Shown: positions 7,708 through 17,447, counted from the first letter of the stretch. The stretch: DNA of 64,000 nt from Cytophagaceae bacterium (GCA_002710685.1 PALD01000071.1:124001-188000); one strand, 5' to 3'. Notes: generated by a model from the sequence alone, not told the origin. A program made the numbers and translations.

Positions 7708-8949
7708 TTAAAGCGCTTCAAGTCTTGTCATATTTGTGTCTTTTGCAATCCCATAACCATAAAAATACAACATGGCTCCAGCGATTCTACCTAGGTTTTT
7801 TGGGGTTTTATGAGCCAGGATGAGGTCGCTGTCAAGCATTATTTTTATTTGGCTTTCGCCAAATTGAATCTTAAGTTCTTGCGGTTCATAAACATGTGTT
7901 GTAAAACCGCTGAGGTCATTTACCTTGCCGCTGATGAGGTCTTCCCCCAGTTTGATTTGTAGGTTGCTCTCGCAGCCTTTTTGCGTAAGCGGAATCATGC
8001 AAAAATCATGCTCGCCATAAATCATCACACCCATTGTGGGACAAGTGATATTTGCGACTTTTTCAAGATTTAAAGTTGTAGCAAACTCAAAATTTGTTGG
8101 CTCAAAGTCAAAATTGCCAATGTTATAATAACACATTATCGACTCGGCGGCGATAGTTTCTTTGTAAGTCTCAAGAGCTTCTGCGCTAATTTGTAATGTA
8201 TTCACTTCCTTCGCAAGCTCAAAATACCGCGGAACATTATCCTTGTAACCTTTGCGGGCAATTGCGGTCCATCCATCCGTATTTATGCGCAGTGTTGCGG
8301 TCTTGATTACAGAATCATTTGCAAAAAGCTTGGCATGATGCACACCTGGAAAGTAATACTGACTGGTAAAAATACTATCCGTTTTTGCCACGGTTTTTCT
8401 GCGATACGCATTCCAAGACTGTTGGATGGCAAAACTATCTGCTTCAATTTTTGAGACATCGTAGCGAAAAATAACAGTATTTGGAACTCCTTTTTTCACA
8501 GTATTATCTGCTTTAAAAATAGCCTCGCCTGTATTTTGTAGTCGCTTTCGCGAAAGCGAATCTGACCCGCTCCATGGCGCCCAAGCAAGAAGCACAATGA
8601 GAATAATTCCCATAGCGGCAATGGCCAAATAGATTTTATGATTGGATTGCTTTGAAGGTTTTGGTTGTGGAATTCGAGGTGTTTCGCTTTGATGATGATT
8701 TGAAAAATCAAGCCAATCCTGATAATTTAGATATTGCGCCAATGCGTCCAGCGTTGCGGGATGCGGATTGCCGGAGTAATCATCTGCCCAGATTCTTTTT
8801 GATGTAGAAAGGCTTAAGAGTATCCCCGTTTTTTCTTCAATAAGCCTGATGAGATTCTTGTAATCCCGCTGTTTCCAGGTCGCGCTGGGCGGCCAGGCGA
8901 GTTGGTTTTCTATCTCCTTTTTACAGGTTTTTAAAAGTTGCTCTTGCAC
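7708..8949 (-). CDS. Single-pass membrane protein with cytoplasmic DNA-binding-like N-terminus, function unknown
   Basis: 413 residues. The first ~85 are soluble and contain DYKNLIRLIEEKTGILLSLSTSKRIW, which reads like a helical regulator-type segment. A single hydrophobic helix follows at about 106-125 (IYLAIAAMGIILIVLLAW), then a ~290-residue presumably periplasmic part with beta-strand-like sequence. A cytoplasmic/one-TM/periplasmic layout suggests sensing or signalling; no known catalytic motif is visible. The start is GTG (8947-8949) directly after an in-frame stop. Two dispersed palindromes lie inside it (7848-7863 and 8542-8559), the second in the linker just after the membrane helix. 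It points away from the beta-helix gene. Confidence 0.65.
   Translation of the reverse strand: MQEQLLKTCKKEIENQLAWPPSATWKQRDYKNLIRLIEEKTGILLSLSTSKRIWADDYSGNPHPATLDALAQYLNYQDWLDFSNHHQSETPRIPQPKPSKQSNHKIYLAIAAMGIILIVLLAWAPWSGSDSLSRKRLQNTGEAIFKADNTVKKGVPNTVIFRYDVSKIEADSFAIQQSWNAYRRKTVAKTDSIFTSQYYFPGVHHAKLFANDSVIKTATLRINTDGWTAIARKGYKDNVPRYFELAKEVNTLQISAEALETYKETIAAESIMCYYNIGNFDFEPTNFEFATTLNLEKVANITCPTMGVMIYGEHDFCMIPLTQKGCESNLQIKLGEDLISGKVNDLSGFTTHVYEPQELKIQFGESQIKIMLDSDLILAHKTPKNLGRIAGAMLYFYGYGIAKDTNMTRLEAL
7848..7863. repeat. Interspersed palindrome, GGC type
   Basis: TTTGGCTTTCGCCAAA, arms TTTGGC/GCCAAA, inside the coding region at 7708-8949, where it encodes FGESQ on the minus strand. Confidence 0.8.
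8542..8559. repeat. Interspersed palindrome, perfect 18-mer
   Basis: TCGCTTTCGCGAAAGCGA is a perfect 18-bp palindrome, in coding sequence where the minus strand reads SLSRKR. It joins features of the GGC and CGC types of the family. Confidence 0.8.
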
Positions 8950-9040
8950 TTAAACGGCTTTTGAATGTAAAATGAATGCATTTCAAATCGCTTTGAATCA
9001 GTCTTATAAATATACTTGCCTAAAATTAATTAACCACGAG

Positions 9041-10063
9041 ATGAACAACAATTTTAAACTTACGATCCTGATACTTTTGTTGAGTGCAGCTGTACATGCG
9101 CAAACCATGTATGTTGATGCGATAAACGGAAATGATAAAAATACTGGCACCAAGAATGCACCATTTAAATCAATTATCGCTGCTGTGGATACAGCAAATA
9201 AATTCAGTGCAAACGAGGCGATAACAGTGATTCTAAAACCGGGAACGTATGTTCTGGAAGATAGAGTTGATGTGAATCCGCTTGCGGTTTTTGATGCTGA
9301 AAAGAGATTTACAATTACTGCTGAATTGCTTCCGGGAGATAAAGAATGGGAGCTTGCTAAAATGCCGGTAGTACTTTCAACTTCTGGGTACAATAGCAAA
9401 TTTATCTTTGAGCATGCTGCCGGATTTTTGATAAACACTTCGCATGTTTCCATTAAAGGAATTAAATTTTTGGGTAACCCCAATCCATCCGTTGGATATT
9501 ATTATCCCATCACGAAACCGAATAAGACTTATACAGATTTGGAGATTTCTCAATGTGTGTTTGTGGGCGACAAAGAAGCGGGTAAAATTCAGGGGGCGGT
9601 CTGGATTCAAGGGCAGGATAACAAAGTAGAGCACTCGGTTTTTTATGGATGTAGAAACGCAATCCTGTTTTTTGATGATGTCGCTGGTATGGAGATCATA
9701 AACAACATTATTGCAAAAAGTTATGAGAGTGCGTTTTGGTTTCCGCAAGAAGATGTCAACGTGACTTTTAAGAACAATGTTTTGCTCGACAACGTATATG
9801 TTGTGGTCAAACCAGATATGAATTTTAGCTCGGTCTGGGAAAATTCATTGTTGCTTGGCAATGCAAATTTTGCAGGCAAATGGTCACGAGAAGAACAAAA
9901 AATCCTTGAGTTAAAGAACTCTGGAATCCCAGAGAAAAACATAATTCGAAAAGGAAAAGCCGCATTAGTCTTAAATCAAGAAACCCTCCCGGGAAATGAT
10001 CATTTGCAACTTAATGAAGGTTCAACTGGAGCTGAGCTCAAAGCTGGTTTATTTAAAGAATAG
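9041..10063 (+). CDS. Exported right-handed beta-helix (pectin-lyase-fold) protein
   Basis: 340 residues from ATG 9041, chosen over an upstream in-frame ATG at 8972 because it begins a normal signal peptide (NFKLTILILLLSAAVHAQ). The mature part starts TMYVDAINGNDKNTGTKNAPFKSI, the usual opening of DUF1565-like parallel beta-helix proteins. Repeated strand-turn units follow (ISQCVFVGDK, VEHSVFYGCRNA, NNIIAKSYESAF, FKNNVLLDN). Such folds occur in polysaccharide lyases and carbohydrate-binding proteins, but no catalytic residues can be assigned. Periplasmic or secreted. It stands alone and converges on the MATE gene. Confidence 0.8.
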   Translation: MNNNFKLTILILLLSAAVHAQTMYVDAINGNDKNTGTKNAPFKSIIAAVDTANKFSANEAITVILKPGTYVLEDRVDVNPLAVFDAEKRFTITAELLPGDKEWELAKMPVVLSTSGYNSKFIFEHAAGFLINTSHVSIKGIKFLGNPNPSVGYYYPITKPNKTYTDLEISQCVFVGDKEAGKIQGAVWIQGQDNKVEHSVFYGCRNAILFFDDVAGMEIINNIIAKSYESAFWFPQEDVNVTFKNNVLLDNVYVVVKPDMNFSSVWENSLLLGNANFAGKWSREEQKILELKNSGIPEKNIIRKGKAALVLNQETLPGNDHLQLNEGSTGAELKAGLFKE

Positions 10064-10073
10064 ATTAGGTTTA

Positions 10074-10093
10074 TTTGGCTTTCGCCGAAAGGC
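10074..10093. repeat. Interspersed palindrome, hybrid 20-mer
   Basis: TTTGGCTTTCGCCGAAAGGC, 11 bp after the beta-helix stop, between convergent genes. The identical 20-mer occurs at 52409-52428 and its first 19 bases at 11566-11584. Confidence 0.85.
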
Positions 10094-10107
10094 AGACAAA
10101 TGGAAGA

Positions 10108-11532
10108 TCAGACTTTTTGCTCTTTCCATTTTCCTTTTTTAAAGAGCCACAATGTAAATAGGCTCGCAGAGACCTCTGAAATAAAAACCGCCCAGAAGAC
10201 CCCGGTATAGCTCCAGTCAAGCAGCAGGGCAAAGACATACGCCAGCGGAATCTGGATCAACCAGAAGAACACAAAATTTATCTTTGTTGGGGTTGTGGTA
10301 TCACCGGCACCGTTAAAGGCCTGCGAGGCCACCATCCACCAGCCATAAATGAACATGGCATACGAGAGGATCTGCAGCCATTTTGCACCTACATCCATCA
10401 CTTCATCATCCTCGCTGAAAAAATGGACGAGTTCCCGGTTAAAAAAGAAAAATACAAGCGATACCGCCAGCAGGAAAATCATATTGTACACGCCCACCTT
10501 CCAGATGGTCTGCTCTGCGCGGTCAGGATTGTTTGCGCCCAGGTTTTGCCCCACGAGGGTAGCGGCGGCACTGGCCATGCCCCATGCGGGCATCATGCAG
10601 AACATCATCAACCGCAGGCCAATGGTTGCCCCCGCAACGGCCTCACTACTTATACCGGCAAGGATGCGCATGATGAAGATCCATGAGGTCATGCCTATGA
10701 TCATCTGGCCCACACCGCCCAGCGAAGTCTTTATGATATTGAGGGCTGCCCTGGCATCCCAGTACAGTTGAGACATCTTGATGCGTATGTGCTTGCCGCC
10801 CTTTGTTATGGTCCACACCTGTATCGCCACGCCCACGCCGCGGCCTATAAATGTGGCAATGGCAGCGCCTTTGAGCCCTAATTCTGGAAACGGACCAATA
10901 CCAAAGATGAGCAGGGGGTCCAATATGATGTTTATACCATTTGCAATCCAGAGTATGCGCATGGCGATGGCCGCATCGCCCGCGCCCCTAAAAATAGCAT
11001 TGATGACAAAAAGCAGCATGATCACCACGTTAGAGCCCATCAACCATTGCATATAGGGATGCCCGTAGATGACCGTCCATTCATCGCCACCCATCAGGGC
11101 AAGTAGTTCAGGGGCATAAAACAATCCCGCTACGGCAAAGGGAATAGAGGCCAGTATTGCTAAAAAAACCGCTTGCACTGCCGAGATGGATGCCTCTTCC
11201 TTCTTTTTCTCGCCCACCCTGCGGGCAATGATGGCGGTCACGCCCATGGCAAGCCCCATCCCTATGGAATAAAGCAGGAACAAGTACGTTTCGGTCAACC
11301 CCACGGTCGCCACGGCAGATGCTCCCAGCTTGCCCACAAAGTAGATGTCGGCAAGGGCAAAGGTGGATTCCATCACCAGCTCCAGCACCATGGGTACGGC
11401 AAGCAAAAAAATGGCCTTCTTCAAGCTGATGACCGTATAATCTGCCTCTGTGCCCCTTACGGCTTCCACAAGGGCCTTCCATATATTTTGGCGCGGCCTG
11501 GCAGGTTTGCTGCTAGATGGATTATCTTCCAT
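10108..11532 (-). CDS. MATE family multidrug/cation efflux transporter
   Basis: 474-residue inner-membrane exporter that moves organic cations or drugs out using a Na+ or H+ gradient. About twelve hydrophobic segments are visible in two homologous halves, each opening with a typical MATE stretch: LLAVPMVLELVMESTFALADIYFVGKLGASAVATVGL in the first and SLGGVGQMIIGMTSWIFIMRIL in the second. A ~40-residue polar N-terminal extension (SSSKPARPRQNIWKALVEA) precedes the first helix. ATG at 11530-11532. Monocistronic and divergent from the SusC gene at 11803. Substrate unknown. Confidence 0.92.
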   Translation of the reverse strand: MEDNPSSSKPARPRQNIWKALVEAVRGTEADYTVISLKKAIFLLAVPMVLELVMESTFALADIYFVGKLGASAVATVGLTETYLFLLYSIGMGLAMGVTAIIARRVGEKKKEEASISAVQAVFLAILASIPFAVAGLFYAPELLALMGGDEWTVIYGHPYMQWLMGSNVVIMLLFVINAIFRGAGDAAIAMRILWIANGINIILDPLLIFGIGPFPELGLKGAAIATFIGRGVGVAIQVWTITKGGKHIRIKMSQLYWDARAALNIIKTSLGGVGQMIIGMTSWIFIMRILAGISSEAVAGATIGLRLMMFCMMPAWGMASAAATLVGQNLGANNPDRAEQTIWKVGVYNMIFLLAVSLVFFFFNRELVHFFSEDDEVMDVGAKWLQILSYAMFIYGWWMVASQAFNGAGDTTTPTKINFVFFWLIQIPLAYVFALLLDWSYTGVFWAVFISEVSASLFTLWLFKKGKWKEQKV

Positions 11533-11565
11533 AACATTTTGAATTACAGTTCAAATATAGTGGGA

Positions 11566-11584
11566 TTTGGCTTTCGCCGAAAGG
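11566..11584. repeat. Interspersed palindrome, hybrid type
   Basis: 19-base exact copy of the hybrid unit (TTTGGCTTTCGCCGAAAGG) in the 270-bp divergent region between the MATE and SusC genes, 34 bp upstream of the MATE start. The rest of that region is AT-rich leader and promoter sequence with no gene. Confidence 0.8.
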
Positions 11585-11802
11585 TGGAAAAGTGACATTA
11601 AAAAGGGTGATTTGCGACAATGCAAAACCATTGTTATAAACAATAAAAACGATGGAAAACAATTTTTGCAAACGACAGATGTGCTGGGTTTTGAGGAATA
11701 TGGAAAATTGTTTACGATATCCTTTTCGTGATTATTTAATGTTAAATTCTCATTATCATTAAGTTATTTTAATGAAATTTAGATTTAACTAACAAAAACC
11801 AC

Positions 11803-14800
11803 ATGAAATATTTCTATCTCGGGCTATGCTTGATATGCTGCACGCAGTTGAGTATGGCGCAAATAACGGTTACCGGTACAGTGACTGATCCTTATGGAAA
11901 TCCCTTTCCAGGCGTGACGGTCAAAATCGTGAATACAAACAAGGGTACCACAACAGATTTTGATGGTATTTTCTCCCTAGAGGCAACAACAGGTGAAACC
12001 TTGCGGTTTACCTATGTGGGCATGAAGACCATGGATGTCATCGTGGGTGATCAAGACGTTGTTGACGTTACCCTTGAAGAAGATACCCAGCAACTGGATG
12101 AGGTGGTCGTGACCGCCCTGGGGATCAAGAAAGAAAAAAAGGCGGTGGGCTACTCCTTGCAGGAAATCAATGAAGAAGAGCTTACGCGAAATAGCAACAA
12201 CGATGTGCTCAGCAGCATCCAGGGCAAGGTTGCGGGTGTGAACATTGCAAACACCAGCGGATCCGCCGGTGGCGGCTCTAGCATCGTGATACGGGGTATT
12301 ACCAGCCTTAACCCCAATAGTAACAACCAGCCGCTATTTGTGGTCGATGGTATACCCATAAGTAATGATGCGCCCACGGGTAGCCTCCTGCCCAGTACAG
12401 GGTCAAATGCCCCCTCAAGTTCTGAGCAGTTTTCATTTACAAACCGGGGAGCTGACCTCAACCCTCAAAATATTGAGAGCCTGACCGTCTTAAAAGGTCC
12501 AGCGGCAACGGCACTATATGGCCTGCGCGGGGCAAATGGGGTAGTGGTCATCACCACAAAACGTGGTTCTCAGAATGGGCTTAAGTTTGACTTCAAGACA
12601 TCTGTGGGCTTTAACGAGGTGGGCAAGACGCCAGATGCACAAGATAAATACCGGGAGGGTTTCAACAATGAGATACGGTCCATACCCAATGATAATTCGC
12701 CCACGGGATATGATTATGCTAATGGCAATACTTTTGGCTTTTACAGTTTTGGGCCAGAGTATGGGCCCGGCGATACCTTCTATGATAATTTCAGGGATTT
12801 GTTTAGAAAGGGCTTCTTTTCAAACAATACCTTGGGGATCAACGCTGGTGGCGAAAACCTCTCCCTCTATGGTTCTATAGGTTACTCAAAAGAAGATGGA
12901 ATCGTCCCCAATACTGATTTTGAACGCAAGAGCATCAAGCTGAACGCAAATATCAACGTCACGGATAAATTCAATATCCAGCCCTCGATAAGTTATATTA
13001 AATCTGGCGGCAACCTGGCAAATGGTGGTGACAAGTCCATAATGAGTGCACTTTCATATTGGTCCCCTTCCATTGATGTTAACGATTACCTCTTGCCCAA
13101 TGGCGATGAGAAAAACTATACCGCTGGAGTTACTGACAACCCACGTTATTTTGCCGAAAAAAGTTATTTGAACAGCGATGTTGACCGCATACTGGCCAAT
13201 ACAAAACTCGCCTATACCTTTACTGACTGGTTCAATCTTTCTTACCAGCTGGGCGTGGACAATTATTATGATAACCGTTTAAGGTTTATACCTGGTGATG
13301 TTGATCAAGGCACCGCTGTGGGGGGGTATATCGTCAAGGAAGGTCTTAACTATAATGAACTTACCTCAAACCTCTATGCTAATTTTGATATTGATCTATC
13401 AGAAGATTTTAAGACCACCTTGTTGTTGGGTAACCAGATTTCTGAGATAAAGAATAGCAGGAATACCCGTAGGGCAGAAGGTTTAAGTGATATAGACCCC
13501 ATGAACTATGATGCGGCCACAAATTATTTTTCTGACCGCGCAGGGTCTGAAAGGCGTATCGTGGGGCTATTTGGGGATTTAAGGTTTGATTATAAAAGCA
13601 CCTTGTTTCTATCCGTTACTGGTAGAAATGACTGGTCATCGACCCTGCCCAAAGAAAACAGGAGCTTTTTTTATCCCTCGGTTAGTTTGAGCTACCTGCT
13701 ATCAGAAACCCTCAAGAATGCTGATGCATTGCCCGGTTTTATAAGCTATGCAAAATTTAGGGCTTCCTATGCCGAGGTGGGTAAAGATGCACCACCTTAC
13801 CTGGGGGTTTATTATGATCAGCCACTTGATTTTCCATTTGGTACCGTAGATGGATATTCAAGGGAAACCACCGGTGCATCAGCAAACCTGGAGCCCGAAA
13901 AAACCAAGGGCAGTGAGATAGGAACCGAGCTCAAGTTCTTTAACAACCGTTTTGGTATAGACCTTACCCTGTATAAACAGAATAGTGAAAATCAAATCCT
14001 TCCGGTGCCGGTTGCACAAACATCAGGTTTTAATTCATTTTATCTCAATGCGGGTGAAATAGAAACCAAAGGTATTGAGGCATTGGTAAACTTTTCGCCG
14101 ATAAGGTCAAAGGATTTTGACTGGGACCTCACCCTCAACTATTCTAAGGTGGAGACGGAGGTGCTCTCCCTACCTCCCGGTATCGATGAGATAGTTTTTG
14201 CAGACAGTGGGTTTGCTGGTGTTGTTTCTAGGATTGAAGTGGGAGGTTCCATAGGTGACCTGTATGGATATACCTGGGCGTATGATGACAATGGCAACAG
14301 GTTGATAGGGGATGATGGTTTTCCCTCTATCGTGGCAAACTCGACCTCAGACCGTGTCAAGGTAGGAAACGCCATGCCAGACTGGACGGGGAGCCTGCAA
14401 AGTGTATTTCGCTACAAGGGCCTGTCATTTTCTTTTTTAATAGAACGCAAACAAGGCGGCGAGCTTTATGATTCTGGACAGCGCAACAGTATAAGAAATG
14501 GTACACTGGCCATCACAGAATTCAGGAATGAAGAAACCATACTGGATGGTGTGCTCGCTGATGGATCACCTAATAACATCCCCGTGCTCATTGATCAAAA
14601 CTACTACCGTAGTTCGGCAATCTACAACAGGGCTTCAGAGATACTGGTTCAAGATGCTTCCTGGTGGAGGTTGCGCAATGTCACCCTATCTTATGAGCTG
14701 GGTGATCAAATTGTAGGGCAAACTCCTTTTGACAGGATAAAATTTAGTGCGACGGGCAACAACCTCTGGGTTGATACCCCCTTTAGGGGCTATGATCCTG

Positions 14801-14901
14801 AAGGTTCACAGTTTAGTGCAGGTACAAATGCCTATGGTTTTACAGGATTGAACATACCTAACACTAGATCATACATATTCTCAGTTAACCTTAACTTTTA
14901 G
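11803..14901 (+). CDS. SusC/RagA-type TonB-dependent outer-membrane receptor
   Basis: 1032-residue outer-membrane transporter that imports oligosaccharides or other large nutrients with TonB energy. Signal peptide (about 1-19, ending SMAQ), then a carboxypeptidase-regulatory-like beta domain (ITVTGTVTDPYGNPFPGVTVKI, about 21-100), the SusC motif with TonB box (LDEVVVTALGIKKEKKAVGYS), plug domain (VLSSIQGKVAGVNI to NGVVVITTKRG) and a 22-stranded-type barrel ending in an aromatic C-terminus (SYIFSVNLNF). The SusD partner follows after 3 bp. This pair lies outside the PUL that begins at 18.8 kb and has no convincing copy of that locus's operator. No degradative enzyme adjoins it, so the substrate is unknown. 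Confidence 0.95.
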   Translation: MKYFYLGLCLICCTQLSMAQITVTGTVTDPYGNPFPGVTVKIVNTNKGTTTDFDGIFSLEATTGETLRFTYVGMKTMDVIVGDQDVVDVTLEEDTQQLDEVVVTALGIKKEKKAVGYSLQEINEEELTRNSNNDVLSSIQGKVAGVNIANTSGSAGGGSSIVIRGITSLNPNSNNQPLFVVDGIPISNDAPTGSLLPSTGSNAPSSSEQFSFTNRGADLNPQNIESLTVLKGPAATALYGLRGANGVVVITTKRGSQNGLKFDFKTSVGFNEVGKTPDAQDKYREGFNNEIRSIPNDNSPTGYDYANGNTFGFYSFGPEYGPGDTFYDNFRDLFRKGFFSNNTLGINAGGENLSLYGSIGYSKEDGIVPNTDFERKSIKLNANINVTDKFNIQPSISYIKSGGNLANGGDKSIMSALSYWSPSIDVNDYLLPNGDEKNYTAGVTDNPRYFAEKSYLNSDVDRILANTKLAYTFTDWFNLSYQLGVDNYYDNRLRFIPGDVDQGTAVGGYIVKEGLNYNELTSNLYANFDIDLSEDFKTTLLLGNQISEIKNSRNTRRAEGLSDIDPMNYDAATNYFSDRAGSERRIVGLFGDLRFDYKSTLFLSVTGRNDWSSTLPKENRSFFYPSVSLSYLLSETLKNADALPGFISYAKFRASYAEVGKDAPPYLGVYYDQPLDFPFGTVDGYSRETTGASANLEPEKTKGSEIGTELKFFNNRFGIDLTLYKQNSENQILPVPVAQTSGFNSFYLNAGEIETKGIEALVNFSPIRSKDFDWDLTLNYSKVETEVLSLPPGIDEIVFADSGFAGVVSRIEVGGSIGDLYGYTWAYDDNGNRLIGDDGFPSIVANSTSDRVKVGNAMPDWTGSLQSVFRYKGLSFSFLIERKQGGELYDSGQRNSIRNGTLAITEFRNEETILDGVLADGSPNNIPVLIDQNYYRSSAIYNRASEILVQDASWWRLRNVTLSYELGDQIVGQTPFDRIKFSATGNNLWVDTPFRGYDPEGSQFSAGTNAYGFTGLNIPNTRSYIFSVNLNF

Positions 14902-14904
14902 AAA

Positions 14905-16398
14905 ATGAAAAAGCAAAATACATATATATATTCATTACTCGTTCTCCTGGTGTTTGTGGGGTGCGATGACTTTTTGGGTGATAATGTAGATCCTAACAAA
15001 GAATTGTATGAAAACCTAGAACCTGCAGATCTATTGCCCACATCCATTGATTATACCGCCTCGGCACATTTTAATATTGCAATCAATGTATGTCAATATT
15101 CACAGCAGTTAGCTTCTTATTTCTCACCGGGACCAGACACCCAAGAAGAGATTCAGATAGCTGGAGGGTGGTCAAATATCTATCTACAGGCATTACCGGA
15201 TATTCAAACCCTTGATGAGCTTGCTTCACAGCGTGGTTCTACTTCATATCAGGGTATTGCAAAGGTGCTCAAGGCCACAAACCTGGGCCTTGCAACAGAT
15301 AACTGGGGCGATGTGCCGGCAACAACGGCAACACTGGGCGAAGAAGACTTTACGCCTTCTTTTGAGCCCCAACAGGCCGTTTACACGGAAATAAACACCT
15401 TGCTGGACGATGCCATCAGCCTGTTGCAGCAATCTGATACTTCTGGCCTGAGCGTGGGCGAGGATGACCTTATTTATGGGGGTGACCTTACAAAGTGGTT
15501 AAAGACAGCTTATTACCTGAAGGCTAAATATGCCCTGCACACCACTGAAGTTGATCAAGCAGCTGCCGTGACCGCCGTACTTGCTAACCTCCCCAATGCT
15601 TTCACATCTAATTCAGATGACTATCAACTGGTCTACAATACCAGGAACTTCAATCCCTGGAATTCTGGGGTCGTGCTGCCCAACAATACAGGAAACCTCT
15701 CTGTGCTACTCTCTGATCAACTGGTGAGCCTCATGGACGGGACGCAATACCCATTTACCACAGTTGACATGGATCCACGCTTACCGCTTTTTGCAACCTT
15801 AAAATCTACCGAAACCGTTTATACCGGAGCCATCAACGGGAGTGCGGGAGCAGCCCAGCTCGACCCGCGGGTAGGTGCCACGGCTGATCTAGGTGCTGAT
15901 GATTATTACAGTGCCCAGACAGCACCGCTGGTTTTGGGCAGTTATGCAGAGGTCAAGTTCATGCAGGCAGAAGCCCTGTTCTTGCAAAATGGGGGAACCA
16001 CGACGTCGATAGGGGGCAGCGCCGCGGCCTATAGCGCATACCTTGAGGGTATTGAGGCTAATATGGATAAAATGGGTATCGCTTCCGCGGAAAAGGATGC
16101 GTACCTCACAGATGCCTCCGTGGCGGTAGGGGCCGGCAACTTGACCCTAGGGCTTATCATGCGTGAAAAATTTATAGCCACCTTCCTTAACCCAGAGTCA
16201 TTTGTTGATGAGAGGCGATATGATTTTGACCCAGATGTCTTTGCGGGACTAGAGCTGCCTGTGGACCATAACGCGATACTCAACGGTCAATGGGCCCGCC
16301 GAGCGCAATATCCATCCAGTGAGCAGACACGTAATGGAGACGAGGTGGAGCAGGTCATGCAGCCCATATCAGTAGGTGTATGGTGGGACCAAGATTAA
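14905..16398 (+). CDS. SusD/RagB-like surface lipoprotein
   Basis: 497-residue outer-membrane lipoprotein that caps its SusC partner and binds the substrate. Signal peptide with lipobox VFVGC (Cys about residue 20) followed by DD, as in surface-exposed lipoproteins. The sequence is of the SusD-like-2 subgroup: ASAHFNIAINVCQYSQQLASYFSPG near the N-terminus and LGSYAEVKFMQAEALF in the TPR-like part. It starts 3 bp after the SusC stop, and its end overlaps the convergent PLP-enzyme gene by 4 bp. Confidence 0.92.
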   Translation: MKKQNTYIYSLLVLLVFVGCDDFLGDNVDPNKELYENLEPADLLPTSIDYTASAHFNIAINVCQYSQQLASYFSPGPDTQEEIQIAGGWSNIYLQALPDIQTLDELASQRGSTSYQGIAKVLKATNLGLATDNWGDVPATTATLGEEDFTPSFEPQQAVYTEINTLLDDAISLLQQSDTSGLSVGEDDLIYGGDLTKWLKTAYYLKAKYALHTTEVDQAAAVTAVLANLPNAFTSNSDDYQLVYNTRNFNPWNSGVVLPNNTGNLSVLLSDQLVSLMDGTQYPFTTVDMDPRLPLFATLKSTETVYTGAINGSAGAAQLDPRVGATADLGADDYYSAQTAPLVLGSYAEVKFMQAEALFLQNGGTTTSIGGSAAAYSAYLEGIEANMDKMGIASAEKDAYLTDASVAVGAGNLTLGLIMREKFIATFLNPESFVDERRYDFDPDVFAGLELPVDHNAILNGQWARRAQYPSSEQTRNGDEVEQVMQPISVGVWWDQD

Positions 16399-17447
16399 GG
16401 AGCATACATGTGTAAACAATCTAAAAGCGCATCAAGATGTGCCTTATCATGGGCAGCAGTGATCACGATGCGTGTCAAGTGCCCGCTCAGGCTCCCGGAA
16501 TAGGCAAAATGCGTCACGAGGATGCCGTTTTTTTGCAGGTGTCCCACCAGATTTTCATCTGTGAACGTAAAGGTGGGATGACCGGGATTGCCTGAAAAAA
16601 CAGATGGGTCCTTGAGCCTTTGATTGAAATAATCAACATTTTCCTTCAACTTTTTGTGCTGGGACCTTACTAGTTCAAGATTGTGGGTCAATGTTGCCAG
16701 GGCTGCCGGTGACATGGGGCTTGCGCCAGCATAGAGTGCGTGGTCTTGCAAGCCGCTCAACCTGTCCTTATCTCCCAGGATGAATCCCCCGGGAACCGCC
16801 ATGGCTTTCGCCAAAGAACCACAAACGATGATTTCACCGGCCCCAAGGTCTTGTAGTAGGCCATACGTGCCCTTTCCATCTTCTTCAATGGTGCCCAGGC
16901 CATGAGAATCATCGACCACCAGGATGAGGTCCTGCAACGGCAGTTCTTTGAGTTCGTTATATGTGGGATACCCTTCCAGGTTGTTGAACGAGATGCTGTC
17001 CAGGGCCAGTACCGGTTTGGTTTCAGGATGCTTTTCTAGCTGTTCCCGGAGTGCTTGTCCTGTTTTGGCGAAAGCCAGATAAACCGTATCTCCTGGCAGC
17101 CGCAGGGCATTGTGGGCACTGGGCATGTGAAAAAAAGGATTTCCTACCTTGGCAAAATATTGCCTAATCAATTGTCCGGACATATAGCCCGAGGAAACGG
17201 TGAAACAAGCGGGAGCACCCGTAAATACGGCCAATTTATCCTCGGCCGGATCATACATTTCAAGCCTGATATTTGCATTGCGGGATGCCCCGTGACTGCT
17301 GCCGTGAGCCATGATATTCTGGGTGTATGACACAAGAAAATCTGGGTGCGTCTGTAGGCCCAGGTATGAAGTTCCCCCAAAATAAAGATATTCCCTACCC
17401 TGAATTAAAATACTGGTTCCTGGTGGTTGATTTACATAATGGTTCAT
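16395..17447 (-). CDS. PLP-dependent alpha-oxoamine-synthase/KBL-like aminotransferase
   Basis: Fold-type I PLP enzyme related to 8-amino-7-oxononanoate synthase and 2-amino-3-ketobutyrate ligase. Motifs: YLYFGGTSYLGL near the N-terminus, HGSSHGASRNANIRLE, the PLP-contacting VVDDSHGLG (Asp and His) and the Schiff-base lysine in CGSLAKAMAVPGGFI. At 350 residues it is shorter than the usual ~390 and lacks an N-terminal arm. Its ATG overlaps the stop of the upstream dipeptide epimerase by 4 bp (ATGA), so the two are translationally coupled, which suggests linked amino-acid or peptidoglycan-derived metabolism. The exact substrate is not evident. A dispersed palindrome spans the catalytic lysine codon region. 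Confidence 0.85.
   Translation of the reverse strand: MNHYVNQPPGTSILIQGREYLYFGGTSYLGLQTHPDFLVSYTQNIMAHGSSHGASRNANIRLEMYDPAEDKLAVFTGAPACFTVSSGYMSGQLIRQYFAKVGNPFFHMPSAHNALRLPGDTVYLAFAKTGQALREQLEKHPETKPVLALDSISFNNLEGYPTYNELKELPLQDLILVVDDSHGLGTIEEDGKGTYGLLQDLGAGEIIVCGSLAKAMAVPGGFILGDKDRLSGLQDHALYAGASPMSPAALATLTHNLELVRSQHKKLKENVDYFNQRLKDPSVFSGNPGHPTFTFTDENLVGHLQKNGILVTHFAYSGSLSGHLTRIVITAAHDKAHLDALLDCLHMYAP
16802..16815. repeat. Interspersed palindrome, GGC type, at a catalytic lysine codon
   Basis: TGGCTTTCGCCAAA inside the PLP-enzyme gene; on the minus strand it encodes LAKA, whose Lys is the expected PLP Schiff base. Confidence 0.65.
17064..17077. repeat. Interspersed palindrome, GGC type
   Basis: TTTGGCGAAAGCCA inside the PLP-enzyme gene, encoding AFAK on the minus strand, a different frame usage from the copy at 16802. 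Confidence 0.65.

Noticed and set aside
10349..10771. 140-codon ORF antisense to the MATE gene
   Set aside because: Shadow of a hydrophobic membrane protein gene; no start context or homology visible.
11645..11658. Possible extra operator near the isolated SusC gene (AAAAACGATGGAAA)
   Set aside because: Only the central AAAACGATG matches; both outer ends lack the CTA/TAG symmetry, so it is not counted in the regulon.
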